Origin: Mauremys mutica
Taxonomy: Eukaryota > Chordata > Testudines > Geoemydidae
Direction of reading: 5' to 3'
DNA: 64,000 nt
Assembly (NCBI RefSeq): GCF_020497125.1
Contig: NC_059079.1
Span: forward strand, 15,147,553 to 15,211,552
Shown here: positions 11,803-24,515 of the stretch, piece by piece
How the letters are laid out: every line of letters starts with the position of its first letter
Numbering within the stretch: position 1 is the stretch's first letter
Translations under genes and position numbers: made by a program
The notes under the pieces: model-generated
Database searches by the model: none
What the model was told of the DNA's origin: nothing
The model's input: the letters and a program-made list of their open reading frames with translations, nothing else

Positions 11803-13815
11803 GTAAATGAAGTTATTTTAAAAAATTAAATCCATATCCTGTATCATTGTTTATTAGTTTTGTCAGCAGAAAAGTATCAGGCCTTACTGAAACTAGATAT
11901 GAATGGGCAAAAAACTATAAGATTGGGTGCCCCGTGGTATATCTCCCAAGTATACTCTTTACCTGTGGATGCCATGAAATGTAGTGGTGGAAACCTTGTG
12001 ATACAGAATTATTAATATTGCTGGAAGAATCACTTTGGGAAAGCTATTCTTAAAAGCATGACATCATCACATTGGCCAGTCAGCATTGTTTGATGGTTTG
12101 ATATCATTTACTGATGTACTTGAATAGGTTCTTGGGGAGCTAAGAAGAAGCATGGGCACAGGAATTGGTCACTCCTGAAAACTCCAGCACTGATACCAAC
12201 TTTCCTTGTGGCTTTAACAAAATCACTTCGGTCAAAATGTTCAAACATTTCCACTAAACTATTCTGATCATCAGAGACATACTGGCAGGGCTTGTTTTTT
12301 TTCAAAGGTGATACCTACTGACATCTCCCATCAACTTCACCTGGAGTTGTGAGTTGGCTGCACTCCTGACAATCAGGCCCAAATGGTTTCAAAATGGCCA
12401 CCCCAAAATTGAGCAATTTCTACAGCAGGCGCAGAAGAATATGGGAACCTTAGCACTTGAATTTGTTCAGTAAGCTTCTGACACTGGGACACCAGCCACT
12501 GTGCCAATGAAGATAATGATAATGGCTGTAGCTATTGTTATCATATTTTGTGACCTGCGCCAACCATGCTTATGAAAGCTTTTGAGAAAGAACTTTCTCT
12601 GCTTTGTGGTGTCTTCATGGGGCTGTTTTACTTGCTCAGGGCCTAAGTTTAATTAGAATGTTAGCCTTGTAACAATACCTACAGCAAATATTCATTAAAA
12701 ATCCATAATGTTAATTTACCAGAAAATTTCCAGGGTAACTTTATTAGACTTTCTCTGTTAAGTTAATGGACTTTTAATGGATGTCCTAAGCAGACATGTC
12801 ATTAACAAGAATATTATGGTACATGAATTCAAATATGTCCATTCATCAAAGTTAATCATCTGAAATTTCCTCTAGATTTTTTTTAAATGTCTGGCACTTT
12901 GAACAAGTTTCTACAACAGTTGCAGTGTAGTAACATGAAATAGAAATAATTTAGGAATGACTTGATAGCAGCAATGCAATTGGTAAATCTTTCCAATAGT
13001 CACAAATGGATGCTTTAAGTAATAGTCAGGCCTCTATGAAAGCCTCCCCTGTATAGCTTTCAACATCTCCACTGCTCATTAAAACATTTATACTATGGTA
13101 TAAACCCTGTTAACAGATTTGAGCATTTAGTATTTTGAGATTTTTTTAGCATAAATACAATTCCTATAACTCCAACCAGATGTAGCTTTTAGCAGATCGT
13201 TACTAAGCTAAAAGAACACATGCTGTAAATAAATGTTTGACCAGAAAATTGAACACCTCAGCAGCTGATGGTCTCATGGAAGAATATTTTTAAAATAAAT
13301 TATTTATGAAGTGTAAGCTAAGGATCGAATACAATATTTATATGGTGCACTTCAAGGACAGTGCGAAGCAATTTACCATTTTAAGTAACTAAACATACAT
13401 GTTTCAAATGATAAAGAAACCTTCAATAAAAAGGGCATGGTTGTAATGATGGACACCACATAAAAATGAGCAACACAAGTATCAGAACTTAGGCTAAAAT
13501 CTTAAATTTCAACTATAATAATGTTTACATTTCTCTTTTCTTTGAAACCGGGTGTTCACAGATGAACTACATAGGGAATTGGAATCTGTTTTTCTCACTC
13601 AAACAGAGAAACGCACTGCTCCATAAGTGGTTCCATTGACTTCAGTGGGACTATGGCTGGAGTAGTGTGCTACTCCGTAGGAAGCAGAGAGACAGAATCT
13701 GGCCCAGAGTATTTATAAGAGACTGTGTGATGGAACTCAATGCTTCCCATAAAAGCAGCACATAAGGATAAAATGCTCATACACTCCACATACCAGGTGC
13801 GAATGTCAGAGTTAC
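11803..13815. other. Intron of FGGY, no recognised feature
   Basis: No gene and no clear repeat ends were seen. Near 13630-13705 there is a 'cattgacttcagtgggac' segment of the palindromic MITE class, without definable borders. Confidence 0.5.
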
Positions 13816-13965
13816 TTAGAGCCAAATTCTGACACCTTTGCTCACAATGAATAGTGTTTTGCTCCTTATGTGGTTACCCTGATTTTAGTGGGGCGACCCG
13901 AGGAGTAAAATGTTATTCAATGTGAGTAATGGTATCAGAACCTTGCCTGAAATGACTGGGAAGCT
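13816..13965. mobile_element. Palindromic MITE (TCTGA...ATCAGA ends)
   Basis: The left half reads 'gccaaattctgacacctttg' then 'ctcacaatgaatagtgtttt'. The right half mirrors it with 'aaaatgttattcaatgtgag' and 'taatggtatcagaacc'. The two halves form a long imperfect inverted repeat of about 150 bp around a 'ttttagtggggcgacc' centre. There is no coding capacity. It looks like an old foldback-type MITE. Confidence 0.6.
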
Positions 13966-14962
13966 ATGGCCACTCCTACAAGTTTTATCTAAATTAGCTT
14001 TTAAACAAAAATAACCCCAAAGCTGTTGAGCTTACTGAATTTAGCCCTGTGTTAAGGTCCCAGGGTTAGATACTGGCTGTCCCTGTGTGGATGCATGAAA
14101 GGAGGAAGAGGGAGTAAGGAGTCCTCTGTGTTAATAGAAGCATGGAGGAAGGAGATGAAGTCCACCAGTGACTGTTCCTCTGCAACTGAAGGCAATTGAT
14201 CTTGTGGGCTATGCCCATTAGATCTTAATGGATGATTTCAGCTCAGTCCTTGAGAAGAATCTAAAAGAAACAGCCATTCTAAAGTCCATGCGTTATGCTC
14301 TGGGGAGAAATTCTTTCCTGGCCTTTCCATTTTTATTACTGTCATTCCCAGAAGTGCTGCTTCTGGACAGCGTACTTCTAGGAATTGGGTTACAGAGCCA
14401 GAAACTTCAATTCTCTGGAATGGCATCACAGTTCATGAGCTGTTCTTTTTCAGGGGGTCTGCAGGCTGAGCACACAGGCTGATTGCATTGTTCGGCTGGG
14501 GAGAAGGTTGGATAAAGCAGTTGGGATGACCTCAGCTCTCCCTTTCTTTATTTCAGTTATTTAAGGCCTTCAGCATTGCCTGGAGATAGCTACCCCTCAG
14601 TTGACACTTCGCGGCAGGGAGGCAAACCTCAGCTGGACTGTAGGACTTCGAACCCCCCAGAATAGGACTGTCTTGTAGTGTGCACGGCTCTTGGTTACTT
14701 TGTTGGTGCCCGTATTGATTTTAAGTAGGGAAATAGAATCTACTGTATATAGACTTGGTCCCATAGAAGTAAATGGGAGTTCTGCCATTAACTGCAATGA
14801 GAGCACGGTCAGGCCCCAATTGCCCTTTAATTCTGTCTGCATTTATGCTACTTCTACAGGACGTAATCCCGCTGCAAGGTGCTGGACAGCCTCAGCTCCC
14901 ATCGACTTCAACAAATGTAATAAATTCCGGAGCAGGCGTTTCCAGAAGATCCTACGTGCAGT
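13966..14962. other. Intron interval with no recognised feature
   Basis: No gene is recognised. Weak 'atagaagtaaatgggagttc' and 'ggtcaggccc' words near 14760-14820 suggest another decayed palindromic MITE. The short open frames here are not supported by splice sites or domains. Confidence 0.45.
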
Positions 14963-15113
14963 GTTGTAGCGTGTTGGTCCTAGGGTGTGAGACACAGGTG
15001 AGTGAGGTAATATTTTTTATTGGACCAAATTCTGTTGGTGGAAGAGTCTTGTCAACCCACAGGCCTTGGTCCAATAAAAGATATTACCTCACCCACCTTC
15101 TCTCTCTCTCACA
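14963..15113. mobile_element. Penelope-like terminal fragment in foldback form
   Basis: It contains 'gtgttggtcctagggtgtga', then 'gaggtaatattttttattgg' and 'accaaattctgttggtgg'. After about 40 nt come the inverted words 'ttggtccaataaaagatatt' and 'acctcaccca'. I recognise these as the ends of a common Penelope-like retroelement of turtles, here with two ends facing each other. No RT or endonuclease sequence lies between them. Confidence 0.6.
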
Positions 15114-15116
15114 CAT

Positions 15117-15369
15117 GTAAGGCCCTATTTGAACTGCAGGATGATTGTCAAAACATTGCAGCTGAGTTGCGGACAAGGCATGGAAAATTGTGGGAAAGTA
15201 ATAATGGACCTTATTTGTGGTAATAAAGTCCATTGTTACTTTTGTGTGATTTTCTGCTGATGGCAGGCCAGGGCTGAGAGCGGGGTCTCCTGCAGTCAAA
15301 ATTGCAGCGGAAGCCTAATATTGCAGAATCTGCCATTTCCGCAGTATCGCAAGTTAAGAAGGGCCTTAC
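15117..15369. mobile_element. MITE with GTAAGGCCCT inverted ends
   Basis: GTAAGGCCCT at 15117-15126 and AGGGCCTTAC at 15360-15369 are exact reverse complements. Read as TA|AGGCCCT ... AGGGCCT|TA, the ends fit a TA target duplication. The interior (for example 'gcagaatctgccatttccgc') has no coding frame. It directly abuts the Penelope-like fragment. Confidence 0.6.
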
Positions 15370-17002
15370 TTATATGCATATAGTAAAAGTTATGCATGAC
15401 CCAAGGAGGGGAACAGGCAGTAGGTCAAAGTATCCTTGCAAACCCAGGAGCTCTGGAGATTGTAAAACCAAGCTAGAAAGCAATAAGGATGAGACAAGTA
15501 ATGGGACACTGTCAAATTCTTCTTAAATAAATACATAAATCTAACTCCCCTAATAGAATTTCCCATTTGCTCTAGTGCACAATGTAGCCAGAACTCCACA
15601 CCTCTGTTCAAGGTTTGTTTATCCTAAATTCTTATGTGAACTTACTGTATTTTAATGCCATCACAATCCCACTGAAAGAGAGAGACTGGCGTTTTACTTA
15701 AATGCTTTTAATGCAGTTTGCTTAAAGTCTTAGCAGCACTAAACTGTAATAGTTATTTTGTTGTCAAACAAAACAAAAAAATCAGGGGAAAATTAGCTGA
15801 GCCGTCTTGTATTGTTTACAGAAGCAAATTGTTGTTACTGAATATGGAATAGGCAAACACAACATGTTTTTCTAATCTCTGGTGAGAACAATATTCCCTC
15901 CAATGAGAGGAAACTATAGCTGGATAGTTATGACTGGAATATAAAACAGTTTTTTTCAAGTGCCCTTAACATCCAGGACATTGAAAAGAATTTGTGGAAA
16001 TTACAAGAGAATAGTTACTGTATGTTCTGAACTAGTGCATATTATAAAATATATTTTTAAAGGGCAAGACATTTAATGTATCCACAGTGTTGCTTGTGGT
16101 TTCATGTAATACGCTCCTTTTAGTTTCACTCTAGCTTGACATGTGACCTTGTTGAAAAGAGACCCTTCACTGTTGGCCTTTAGGATCTCCCCTGAACCTT
16201 TCCCACATCAAATGGTGGTTTCTGCTGTGAAAGTACCAGCCTTCTGACCTTTTACATTACCCAGAGCAGTTTGACTTTGCAGGGAATCCACACAATAGGC
16301 TCCTGTGGTCACTTCTGCATGTCTAGAGTTTACTAATCACATTGTTGAAGGTGTAGATTCATACGCAGAGTTGCTGCAAACTTTACTGACCCCATTAATG
16401 TGCCCACTGCAAACAAACAGTAGAAGACAGCTTGCATCGAAAACCCCCACAGGCTCCAGCACTTATCTGCTGTGGTGAGATCGCATGATGAGCATCTTTT
16501 TGTGACATTATAAAACCTAGAAAGACATTAGCAATTCTGTTAAAAGGACTGTAGTACATGAAAGTTTAGGTATTGAATTGTACAATGTATTGCGGGGGTG
16601 AGGGGCAGGGAAGCCTGATAAATTTTCACCACCATCTCCTACTTCAGGGGCCAAATAATTTTATATTGTATTGTAATAATTTATGCCTAACCTTCCCCAC
16701 CCACCTCTTACCCCCCAGAGGATGGTGCATTTGTCTCAGAGAAGAAAATATTGTAGGTATTGTAGAATAGTTATGTCTATTGGTGTAGTAACTTATGTGT
16801 TTTGATGTTGACATATTGCAGTGATACTTTATAAATAGATATTTATTGTCTCTTCATCTGTGATGGAGCTATATGCTGATTCTACTATATTTATGTTCAC
16901 ACCAGACTGAACACTCTGAAACATAGTTCTTCTGCCTGCTGAAAGATTATACAATCCTAGTTCCTAATGTTTTCAGACCCAGCTGTAAATAGAAACTTGT
17001 GG
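15370..17002. other. Intron interval with no recognised feature
   Basis: No gene or clean repeat was recognised. The open frames are short and lack domains or splice signals. Confidence 0.45.
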
Positions 17003-17190
17003 TCAGATATTCAAAGGTATTTAGGTATCTAAAGATGCACATAAGCACTTGGTGGGATTTTCAAAAGCATCTAAGCAAGTTAGGCTCCTAAGTCTGATTG
17101 ATTTCAATGTGAAGTGCCTAACCTGCTTAGGTGCTTTTGAAAATCCTACTTGGTGCTTAAATACCTTTGAAAATCTGGACCTTGCACAAG
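17003..17190. mobile_element. Palindromic MITE ('attttcaaaagcatctaagc' class)
   Basis: The left arm has 'tcagatattcaaaggtattt', 'aggtatctaaagatgcac' and 'gggattttcaaaagcatcta'. The right arm mirrors it with 'taggtgcttttgaaaatcct' and 'taaatacctttgaaaatctg'. The arms are nearly complementary over about 80 bp each. Related pieces lie at 42535-42715 and 47757-47870. It is non-coding. Confidence 0.75.
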
Positions 17191-17565
17191 TCACTCGACC
17201 GCCTTTTAGCCCAGCTATAGAATAGCGTGAAGAGCAGGACTTCACTGAAAACCAGATTTTCCAAGAGAGCTGACTTTTCCCAGATAAACTACACCACTGT
17301 GGTAAAAGAATGCTTAGAGAGGGATACTTTAACAGTAGCTACTGGAATCAAGGCATACTGAACCATGACATGTAAGAGAGGTATTAATCCTTTGTAATCC
17401 GGACCCATGTCTGGTAACTGGGTCCAGGAAATAAAGACCAGCATCTTTTGTGTGTAACATATTCATGACAGATGGTATAAAAGGCTTTAAGTCCTGAAAT
17501 TAACATGTTTATAAAGATGTTTGTTGCATAATACCAATGTCATGATCCAAATAGGATATTAGGAA
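17191..17565. other. Intron interval with no recognised feature
   Basis: I see no gene, exon or repeat border here. Confidence 0.45.
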
Positions 17566-17569
17566 AGGA

Positions 17570-17720
17570 ATGGGGTCTTGTGGTTAAAGCATAGGACTGG
17601 GAAACTTGGATATTTTAGTTTTATTCTTGGCATTACTCCAAGCTTCCTTTGGGCAGGTTACTTAACTTCTCTCAGTCTCTGTTTCCTCATCTGTAAATAG
17701 GATAGTAATACTTCTTCGAA
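17570..17720 (+). repeat. MIR-type SINE
   Basis: The head 'cttgtggttaaagcatagga' is followed by the core 'ggcaggttacttaacttctc' and by 'cagtctctgtttcctcatct' with 'gtaaataggatagtaatact'. This is the classic MIR word order on the + strand. The 3' tail is missing. Confidence 0.7.
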
Positions 17721-18070
17721 GGGATCGTCCTGGGTTTCACCAGCCTAGACTGAGACTGGCAGAAGTCATTCATCTCATAGATTTTTGACCCTGCAGGGTA
17801 CAGCATGAGCCAGGATCCCTACTGGCCATTATGCTTTCCTGTATATAAATGCCATCCTCCAAATGCTCCACCCAGTTCCTTCGTGACTGTGGTCAGCAGA
17901 GGAACTCCCAGTCTTCCACGATTTCAGCACTGCATCAGCCTGTCTCCACGGTCACTTTCTGTCATTTTTAACCTTGTCCAGCTGATTCTCAGATGGTTTT
18001 TGAGTTGATGCAAAGACTTTTTTTTTTCTCCCATGCTCCCTGCCTGTTTTTTAAGTGCTGCGGTGCTTGG

Positions 18071-18260
18071 GCTTGTCAGTTTGGAACCATGGCTCTGTGT
18101 TTCAGTGCAAAGCCTGGCACGCTGCAGCCCTTCCTTGGCATTGTGGCACTCAACTCCAGAGCTTTGGAGTTTTTTAACCTCAGTGCTTTGATGCGTAGCC
18201 TTGGACACTTTGGCACGCTGCTTTGGCACTCCGCCTTTGGGATCCTTGAATAGAAGGATC
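18071..18260. repeat. Low-confidence degenerate repeat with TTTGGCAC/TTGGCAC words
   Basis: The words 'cttggcattgtggcactc', 'ctttggcacgctgctttgg' and 'cactccgcctttgggatcc' recur at irregular spacing. The stretch is richer in CpG than the flanks. It reads like a decayed internal tandem repeat. The open frames on both strands (up to 101 codons) are best explained by this composition. Confidence 0.3.
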
Positions 18261-18466
18261 CACAGAAGAGCAAAGCAGGGTAGTTGTTTTTCTAAAAGTC
18301 ACGCCATCCAAAAGTTATTTCATTTGCAGCACTTGCTTTTAGACTGAGAATAAATACAGCCTTGGGCGTAAGCAAGGGAGCTCGCACCATCAGTGACTGA
18401 AGCTGTTTTCTCACTATGTACAAGTTGGAAAAACTTGGAGCTAAATTTTCAAACATAGGTGCCTAA

Positions 18467-19365
18467 GGGCTTGTCTAAACCATGTGGCAAAGGGCAGCGG
18501 AAGGGTATGATTTGTAAAGCTTGCTGACATGCTAACTGTCCCATCCTGGTGTGCTCTAAAAGGTACCCAGTTTGCATGATGTATCTTTTTAGCTCACACA
18601 AGCAGGGTCTACATGGGGCAGTGATAGCACCGTCCGTTAGAGTATTTCACAAATCACACCCCTGTAGTGCAGGGGCGGGCAAACTTTTTGGCCCGAGGGC
18701 TGCATCAGGTTTTGTACATGTGTATGGAGGGCTGGTTAGTGGAGGGGGTCGTGGCCTGGCCCCCACCTCCTATCTGCCCCCCCCCCGGATTCCTGCCCCA
18801 TCCAACCCCCCCGTTCCCTGACGGCCCCTCTGGAACCCCTGCCCCATCCACACACCCCCACTCCCTGTCCCCTGACCACCCCCGGACTCCTGCCATTCCA
18901 TCCAACCCCTCCCCTCATTCCTGACGCCCCCTCCCCCGGGACCCCTGCCTCCATTCAACACCCTGTTCCCCCCCCCCCAACTACCCAGACCCCTATCCAC
19001 ACCCCCCACTACCCCGAACTCCCCTGCCCTCTATCCAACCCTCCCTGCCCCCTTACCACGCTGCCTGGAGCACCGGTGCCGCCGCCACCACCACGCAGCA
19101 CAGAGCACTGGGTCAGGCCGGGCTCTGCAGCTGCGCTGTCCCAGGAGCCCACAGCCCCACCGCCCAGAGCATTGCGCCGGCGGCGGAGCGAGCAAGCTGA
19201 GGCGGCAGGGGAGGGGTGACAGCAGGGGAGGGGCCGGGGGCTAGCTTCCCGGGCCAGGAGCTCGGGGGCCGGGCAGGACGGTCCCATGGGCCGGATGTGG
19301 CCCGTGGGCCTTAATTTGCCTACCTCTACTCTAGTGTGCTATACCGGCGCCATGTAGACAAATCC
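18467..19365 (+). mobile_element. Harbinger-like MITE interrupted by a hAT element
   Basis: The left end GGGCTTGTCTAAACC follows a TAA (18464-18466). The right end TGTAGACAAATCC at 19365 is followed by TAT. These ends mirror each other and resemble the GGGCTTGTCTA-type ends at 49787-50056. Removing the insert at 18670-19328 leaves a non-coding element of about 240 bp. A related piece near 39690-39737 keeps the uninterrupted sequence across the insertion point. Confidence 0.7.
18670..19328. mobile_element. Non-autonomous hAT element, GC-rich
   Basis: The ends CAGGGGCGGGCAAA and TTTGCCTACCTCTA (reverse complement TAGAGGTAGGCAAA) are imperfect inverted repeats. They are flanked by 8-bp repeats CTGTAGTG (18662-18669) and CTCTAGTG (19329-19336), one mismatch apart, as expected for the hAT superfamily. 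The 659-bp interior is C-rich on the + strand, with poly-C runs near 18776-18787 and 18967-18978. It has no transposase. The long frames in this block are products of base composition. Confidence 0.8.
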
Positions 19366-22042
19366 TATGTTGTGCCACTTCATGCATTCAAGTGAGTAAT
19401 AGAGAATTTCTACTGGTTATTTGAACATGAAAATGTTAGGTGGATAAACACATCGTTGCTTTTGCAAGCACCTGCTTCCCTATGCAGAAGTATAGTTATT
19501 GCACGCATCTCCAAGTGGTGCTGTTACACATAGTCTTCTAAATTCTTGCAACCAAATTTGTCTCTTGGAAAGAAATGCTGTTGTTGTTGTTTGGGTTATG
19601 CAGTGGCAGTGTTAGGGGAACTTGTTCTCTTCTGTGGTCTCTGATTAGAGTTAATTCTTGAGGCAGAGTTGCTCCTGGAAACTCGGCACTGGTGTTGGGC
19701 TGAGATTCCTGAAAGAAGGTGTTGCCCTGCTTGCTGTCTGAGCACCTCATTTCAGGACTGGTGTATAGGTGTAAATAAAGCAAGTTACACTGAATATAGC
19801 CAGGTTCTGCATCACTGATCTTTCCTCCACTGGATGGAAAGCCATCAGCTGCCACTTGACAGAGGGATGACACTTATGTTAGAATGGGATACTGGAGTCA
19901 GAAAAAGGGGAAGCAATATACATTTACGTGTGCCACGTGGATAATTGCATGACCAAACATGTAATTGTTTGTCTGTATTTGTTTGCTATTACCTGTATTT
20001 TCTTGGGTGCAGCTTACATGCCTTTGTTTGAAAAGGTAACCCTTTGGATTTTCAGTTTGCTTGTGGACACACAGGAAGGAATACACAGCTGACACACCAC
20101 CAGCAATGGTACCATAACAAAAGAACCATAAATAGGGAAGAGACCGGTACTGCTGAATAAAGATGGAGAGCCACATGCTGCCTTGCATTGTTGTTTTTTT
20201 TTTCACACATGGGCAAGGACACTATCAGTTCATATTCATGGAGTTTCCTCTTCATTCTTATATCTGGGGGAGGAGACGTTCTTAAGCCTCCCATCCTCAA
20301 AAAGGGAAGGAGTTTAGCCCCTAGAGATCCCCCCAACCCAGAATTCAGTAGAGGACAGGGCCATTGTACAGAGCATCTTTGTCTTCATACTGCTTCCTGA
20401 CCACATCACCACCCTGAGCCTCCCATTCCATAGGAGCTATTGTTCAGGAGTTGAGCTCTCCCAGGCTCCTGTGCTGGCAGGTAACCTGGCCGCCTTTTCC
20501 TCTGGAGATGGAGTTTCCATTCTGGGTTGGGTGAATTGAACCAGTAATAACTGGTGCTCCAGAGAGTTGCCATTCCACCGGCCCTGCCCCTTTCCCATCC
20601 TTTCTAAGGCTATGGAGGCCACACACCACAGAACACATTGAGGGGCTGCCTTGAAGGTGAAGTCCTTCATTCTAGGGTTCTCTGATCCCAGTCCACCGGA
20701 TTCTGCTCACAGAACCAAAAAAGAACAAGAGCCTTAAAACACTGAACTTTGCGCATGATAAAGAATAGTGAGTAAAAAACAAAGTTTTCTCAAAACAGAT
20801 GATCCTATTTACATCTCGCCCCCCCCCACCCGCCCACAATAAGTTACAATAAGCTGCAATTTCAAAAATTTTTTAAAGGCTTGAATCACAGGATACTCAA
20901 ATATTTGATACTGTCAAAATCCACAGAATTTACAAGTGAGTAGTGCTCCAAAAATGCCAAAGTTTCTTTGACTTCCTGTAATTTCAGTCCATCCAAGAGC
21001 TGTAACAGCTAGAAAGGGGATGAAGTTGGCACCATACAAAGAGGTACTCTATGGTGACTCGTCCCTGAAAGCCTCAGGAACGGCTTTATAATCTGTGAGT
21101 CAGCAGGAGCAAGTTTGAGAGAGAATTCTTCAGAGGAGATTGTTAGGGCTGATCTCTCCTGGTAGTCTCTGTCATGCTGGTAAAGACACTGGAAGTGGAG
21201 AGGGAAGATTTAACTTACTGTCATGCTCTCATGAACCTGCATCAGCCGAAAGTAGGGAGGCTCTGCTTAATCATTTGGTGTCATGCACAGGAACTAGGCT
21301 GAATAGACTTCCCCCTGGAGACCAGCCAAACAACTTAATTCACAAGAAAGCAGGCTGGGTTTAAACTACTCTCTTGGAACTGATGTTTGTCTGTAGATGT
21401 AGTCTTCATTTTTTATTTTTAGGGGGGATGGGTATTTGTTCCTTCTATATCTGACGGGCATGATTACATTCTTTCTTCATGCTGTAACAGTAAGTGGTGT
21501 TTTAGTTCATATTATGCCAACTTAAACTTTCTCTTCCTGTTAAAAATGAAATCCAGGAGCTTTTTATACTTCTCATTTTCATATTTAGTAGACAGTGAAA
21601 GTTTAAATCAACACTCTTAGCAAAACCTTGCCTACAGCAATTACCACAGTAGCATTTTAACTTTAAACGATATAAGGAAGGAATAGAGTGTGAGAGAATA
21701 GCAGGGAAAGTGTTTCTGGAGAAATACGCCTCTTTGAGGAAAAAGATAACTGAGTGGAGGCATTTATCTCTTGCTGCAACCTTACTCCTTCCTGTCTCAA
21801 CCCCTTTGTGTGATTTTGTTCCCCTTTCATTGTTATGTCAGAAATCAGACCCAGTCCTGCAATTGCTGCTCCCACGCAGAGCCCTTAGAATTCAATGGGA
21901 CTCCATGTGGATGCAACAGTCAGTTTATCTGCTATCAGTTGTTCCCTTGGGACCTTAGTTTATCATAAGCCTTTTGAGACAGGAACGGTTGTTGTAATGT
22001 GAGGTATCTAGCACGTTTCTGGGTGCTGTGAAATAAATAAAT
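19366..22042. other. Intron interval without a recognised gene
   Basis: No exon that fits FGGY and no clear element ends were found. A poly-C run lies at about 20820-20827. A possible SINE tail remnant ('gagacaggaacggttgttg') lies around 21977-22030. Frames of up to 111 codons, such as 19538-19873 on the minus strand, have no recognisable domain. Confidence 0.45.
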
Positions 22043-22195
22043 TAGAACATAAGAACGGCCATATTGGGTCAGACCAAAGGTCCCTCTAGCCCAGTATCCT
22101 GTCTTCTGACAGTGGCCAATGCCAGGTGCCCCAGAGGGAATCATCAAGTGATACATCCCCCTGTCGCCCATTCCCAGCTTCTGGCAAAATTATCT
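22043..22195 (+). repeat. CR1/L3-like LINE 3' fragment (copy B)
   Basis: It reads 'agaacataagaacggccata', 'ttgggtcagaccaaaggtcc', 'ctctagcccagtatcctgtc' and 'agtggccaatgccaggtgcc'. The copy at 34225-34372 is nearly the same over about 130 bp. This is a well-preserved member of a repeat very common in turtles and crocodilians; I assign it to CR1/L3 with moderate certainty. Confidence 0.7.
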
Positions 22196-24429
22196 TTCTG
22201 GGCATTTCTAAAGCAGCTATCATCATCGTATGTAAAAGCCACACATAGCATTCAAGGACCATGCTCACAAGAGGACGACATTACATGCGTATTCATTTCA
22301 AGTTGTCAGCTATCTGAGACCTTCACCTGAGTGGGGAAGTAGACTTGTCACTTCTTGAAATCAAAGGTATTAGGTACTTAAGCCTTGGTTGGGGCATGAT
22401 GAAGATCCTATATGCTGAACAGCTGCCTTTGAACATGTCAGGGGATAAAACTGACCCTTGCTTAACCATGTGTTTCAGTTAAATAGGGTTGTGATGTAAT
22501 AGCTGCAGTACTTTTGTTTTTTTACAAGTCTGCACACTATTGTAATAGAAGAAGGGAATAACCAGCTAAAATGAATCCCCCCCCTTCTCACTCCCATCTT
22601 TCCTCTGTTCATTTTGGCACATTGGTAATGTTTAAATATCTGTCTCTAAAACATTGTCCCATTTTTTTGTTTTCTTTTTGTTTTTGTTTTTTCATACAGT
22701 GGTAATAAAAAGACTGGCTTCCAAAAGTTCCAGATCAGAGGCTTTCTGCTGACCATCTGTCCTCTTCCTCCTCTTGTCTGATGCTTCCCCTTTCTGGTAA
22801 TGTTTCCTCATCATCTTCACCTTCTTGCTTCGCTTGAGCCTACGCTTTCAACATAGGGACGTCTGTTTTGTGAGCACCACATAAATACAGAAAATAATTG
22901 GAAGTCTTTTTGTGGGCAATGAGGTTGTGTAGACATCAGACGCTTAGGTGAAGAATTCAAAAGGTTCTTTCAGTAGCCGATTAAGTTTCATTTCTTTTGG
23001 ATTTGAAAAAAAAGGGTAATTAAATAATACTTCAAAGGAGAGCTGCTCTCACCTGCATTATTAATAAAGAAGCAGTAACAGAAAGCTATCGGTTTAGTAA
23101 TAATCCATAATTAATATGTGATAAATTATACATGCACCCTTAAATAGAGACTTGCAGTACCCAATATCCAGCCAAGTCACATAACCTATGATTTCAACAA
23201 ATATAACACTAGTCAACTATATTGATGCCATTTGTTGACCCATAATGTTTAAAGAGAATGTTGTTGATGATGATGATGATGTACTATAAGACACTGAGAA
23301 ACTCTGTTAAAATGCTGTGAAAATGTATCTTCGTTATTTGCGGGTGAAAGGATGGGTACAGGAAGCTGAATTCATGTCGGAATGGGCTACACTTATTTAC
23401 TAAACCATCTACACATGGCTTACTCACATATGTCTAAGTAATCCTCCATCCATAAAGAGAGGGTTATGCTGCACTATTTAACCCAAATCCAGTCAACCAA
23501 AGCTCTGTTGTTTCCCTCAGGGTTTGGCTAGATCCTGTGCATGCCTACTAAATAAATGACAGGCAGTACTTTAGTTTTTTCTGTTCTTCTTTTGCCAGGA
23601 ATGTAGGCAGCATACATGTAAATCTTAGCCATCACCCCCAAGATATGCACTCACGAACTATAGACCTACTTTATTTTTCAGTTTAAGGGATCAATGTCTG
23701 GTGTCCATATAGGTCATCTGACTTTGCCAATGCCCGTGACTATCTCACCACCCCTATGTGTGTCTGCCTTTGGCAGTTATATGGCCCCCATTACTGTAGT
23801 AGCTGAGCTGAGATGTAGTAGAGCCAGAGACCTGGCCCATATGGGAGAATGGAGGCATGACACACCCCAAACTACAACTTCCATAAGGTACCGGGGCAGC
23901 TTAGGCAGATGCAGATTCATGTTGAATTGGCCCTAAACAAAACGTTTTGATCTGATTTGACAAATTAATTTGAATCACTCCCATCTGAAACATATTATTT
24001 CATTTCAGTTTTCCTGCTGGACAATTGAAAAGTTTTGAAAAATTAGAATCTTCCCGAGGAAAACTTGGATTTTGTAGAAACTGCATTTTCCATTTAAAAA
24101 AATTGGAAGGGAAAATTCCTAACCAGCTCTAGATAGATGTCCACTCATTATTAACATTATGGTAAAAGACATTAGTTTTAAATGTCAGCATAAATGAATG
24201 AAGGGACTCTTCACTTCTAAATAAGCATGAAAATTAGGTGGTATTCTCCAGTCCATTGCATCCTATTCCCTTTTGTGCTCGTCAGCTGCATTTAACAATT
24301 CTTAAACAGTCACCTCAATATGTATACCTGGATTATATATATAGTCTGGATTAATTGGGTGAAGTCTGGTGTACATACTGTGCATTAGGTAAATGTGGGT
24401 TGAAACTGTTTATTCAGATGTTTACCTGT
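22196..24429. other. Intron interval without a recognised gene
   Basis: A short (GAT)n run lies at about 23262-23280. From 23940 to 24130 there is the A/T-rich 'gaaaattttc' type sequence also seen at 7715-7870 and 33660-33785. Nothing else is supported. Confidence 0.45.
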
Positions 24430-24515
24430 ACACTTGAGCTGTCTGAGTGCCCCTTTGGTACAAACACAGAACAAAAAAGACAATCCCTGCCCCAGAGAGC
24501 CTGCAATCTGAGTAA
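24430..24515 (+). repeat. Ancient repeat fragment ('ggtacaaacacagaac' class)
   Basis: The sequence 'ggtacaaacacagaacaaaa' followed by 'cctgccccagagagcctgca' matches the better copy at 8500-8765. Only the central part is preserved. Confidence 0.45.

Noticed and set aside
18549..19287. Several overlapping Gly/Pro-rich frames on both strands
   Set aside because: They fall inside a C-rich non-autonomous hAT element and are produced by base composition.
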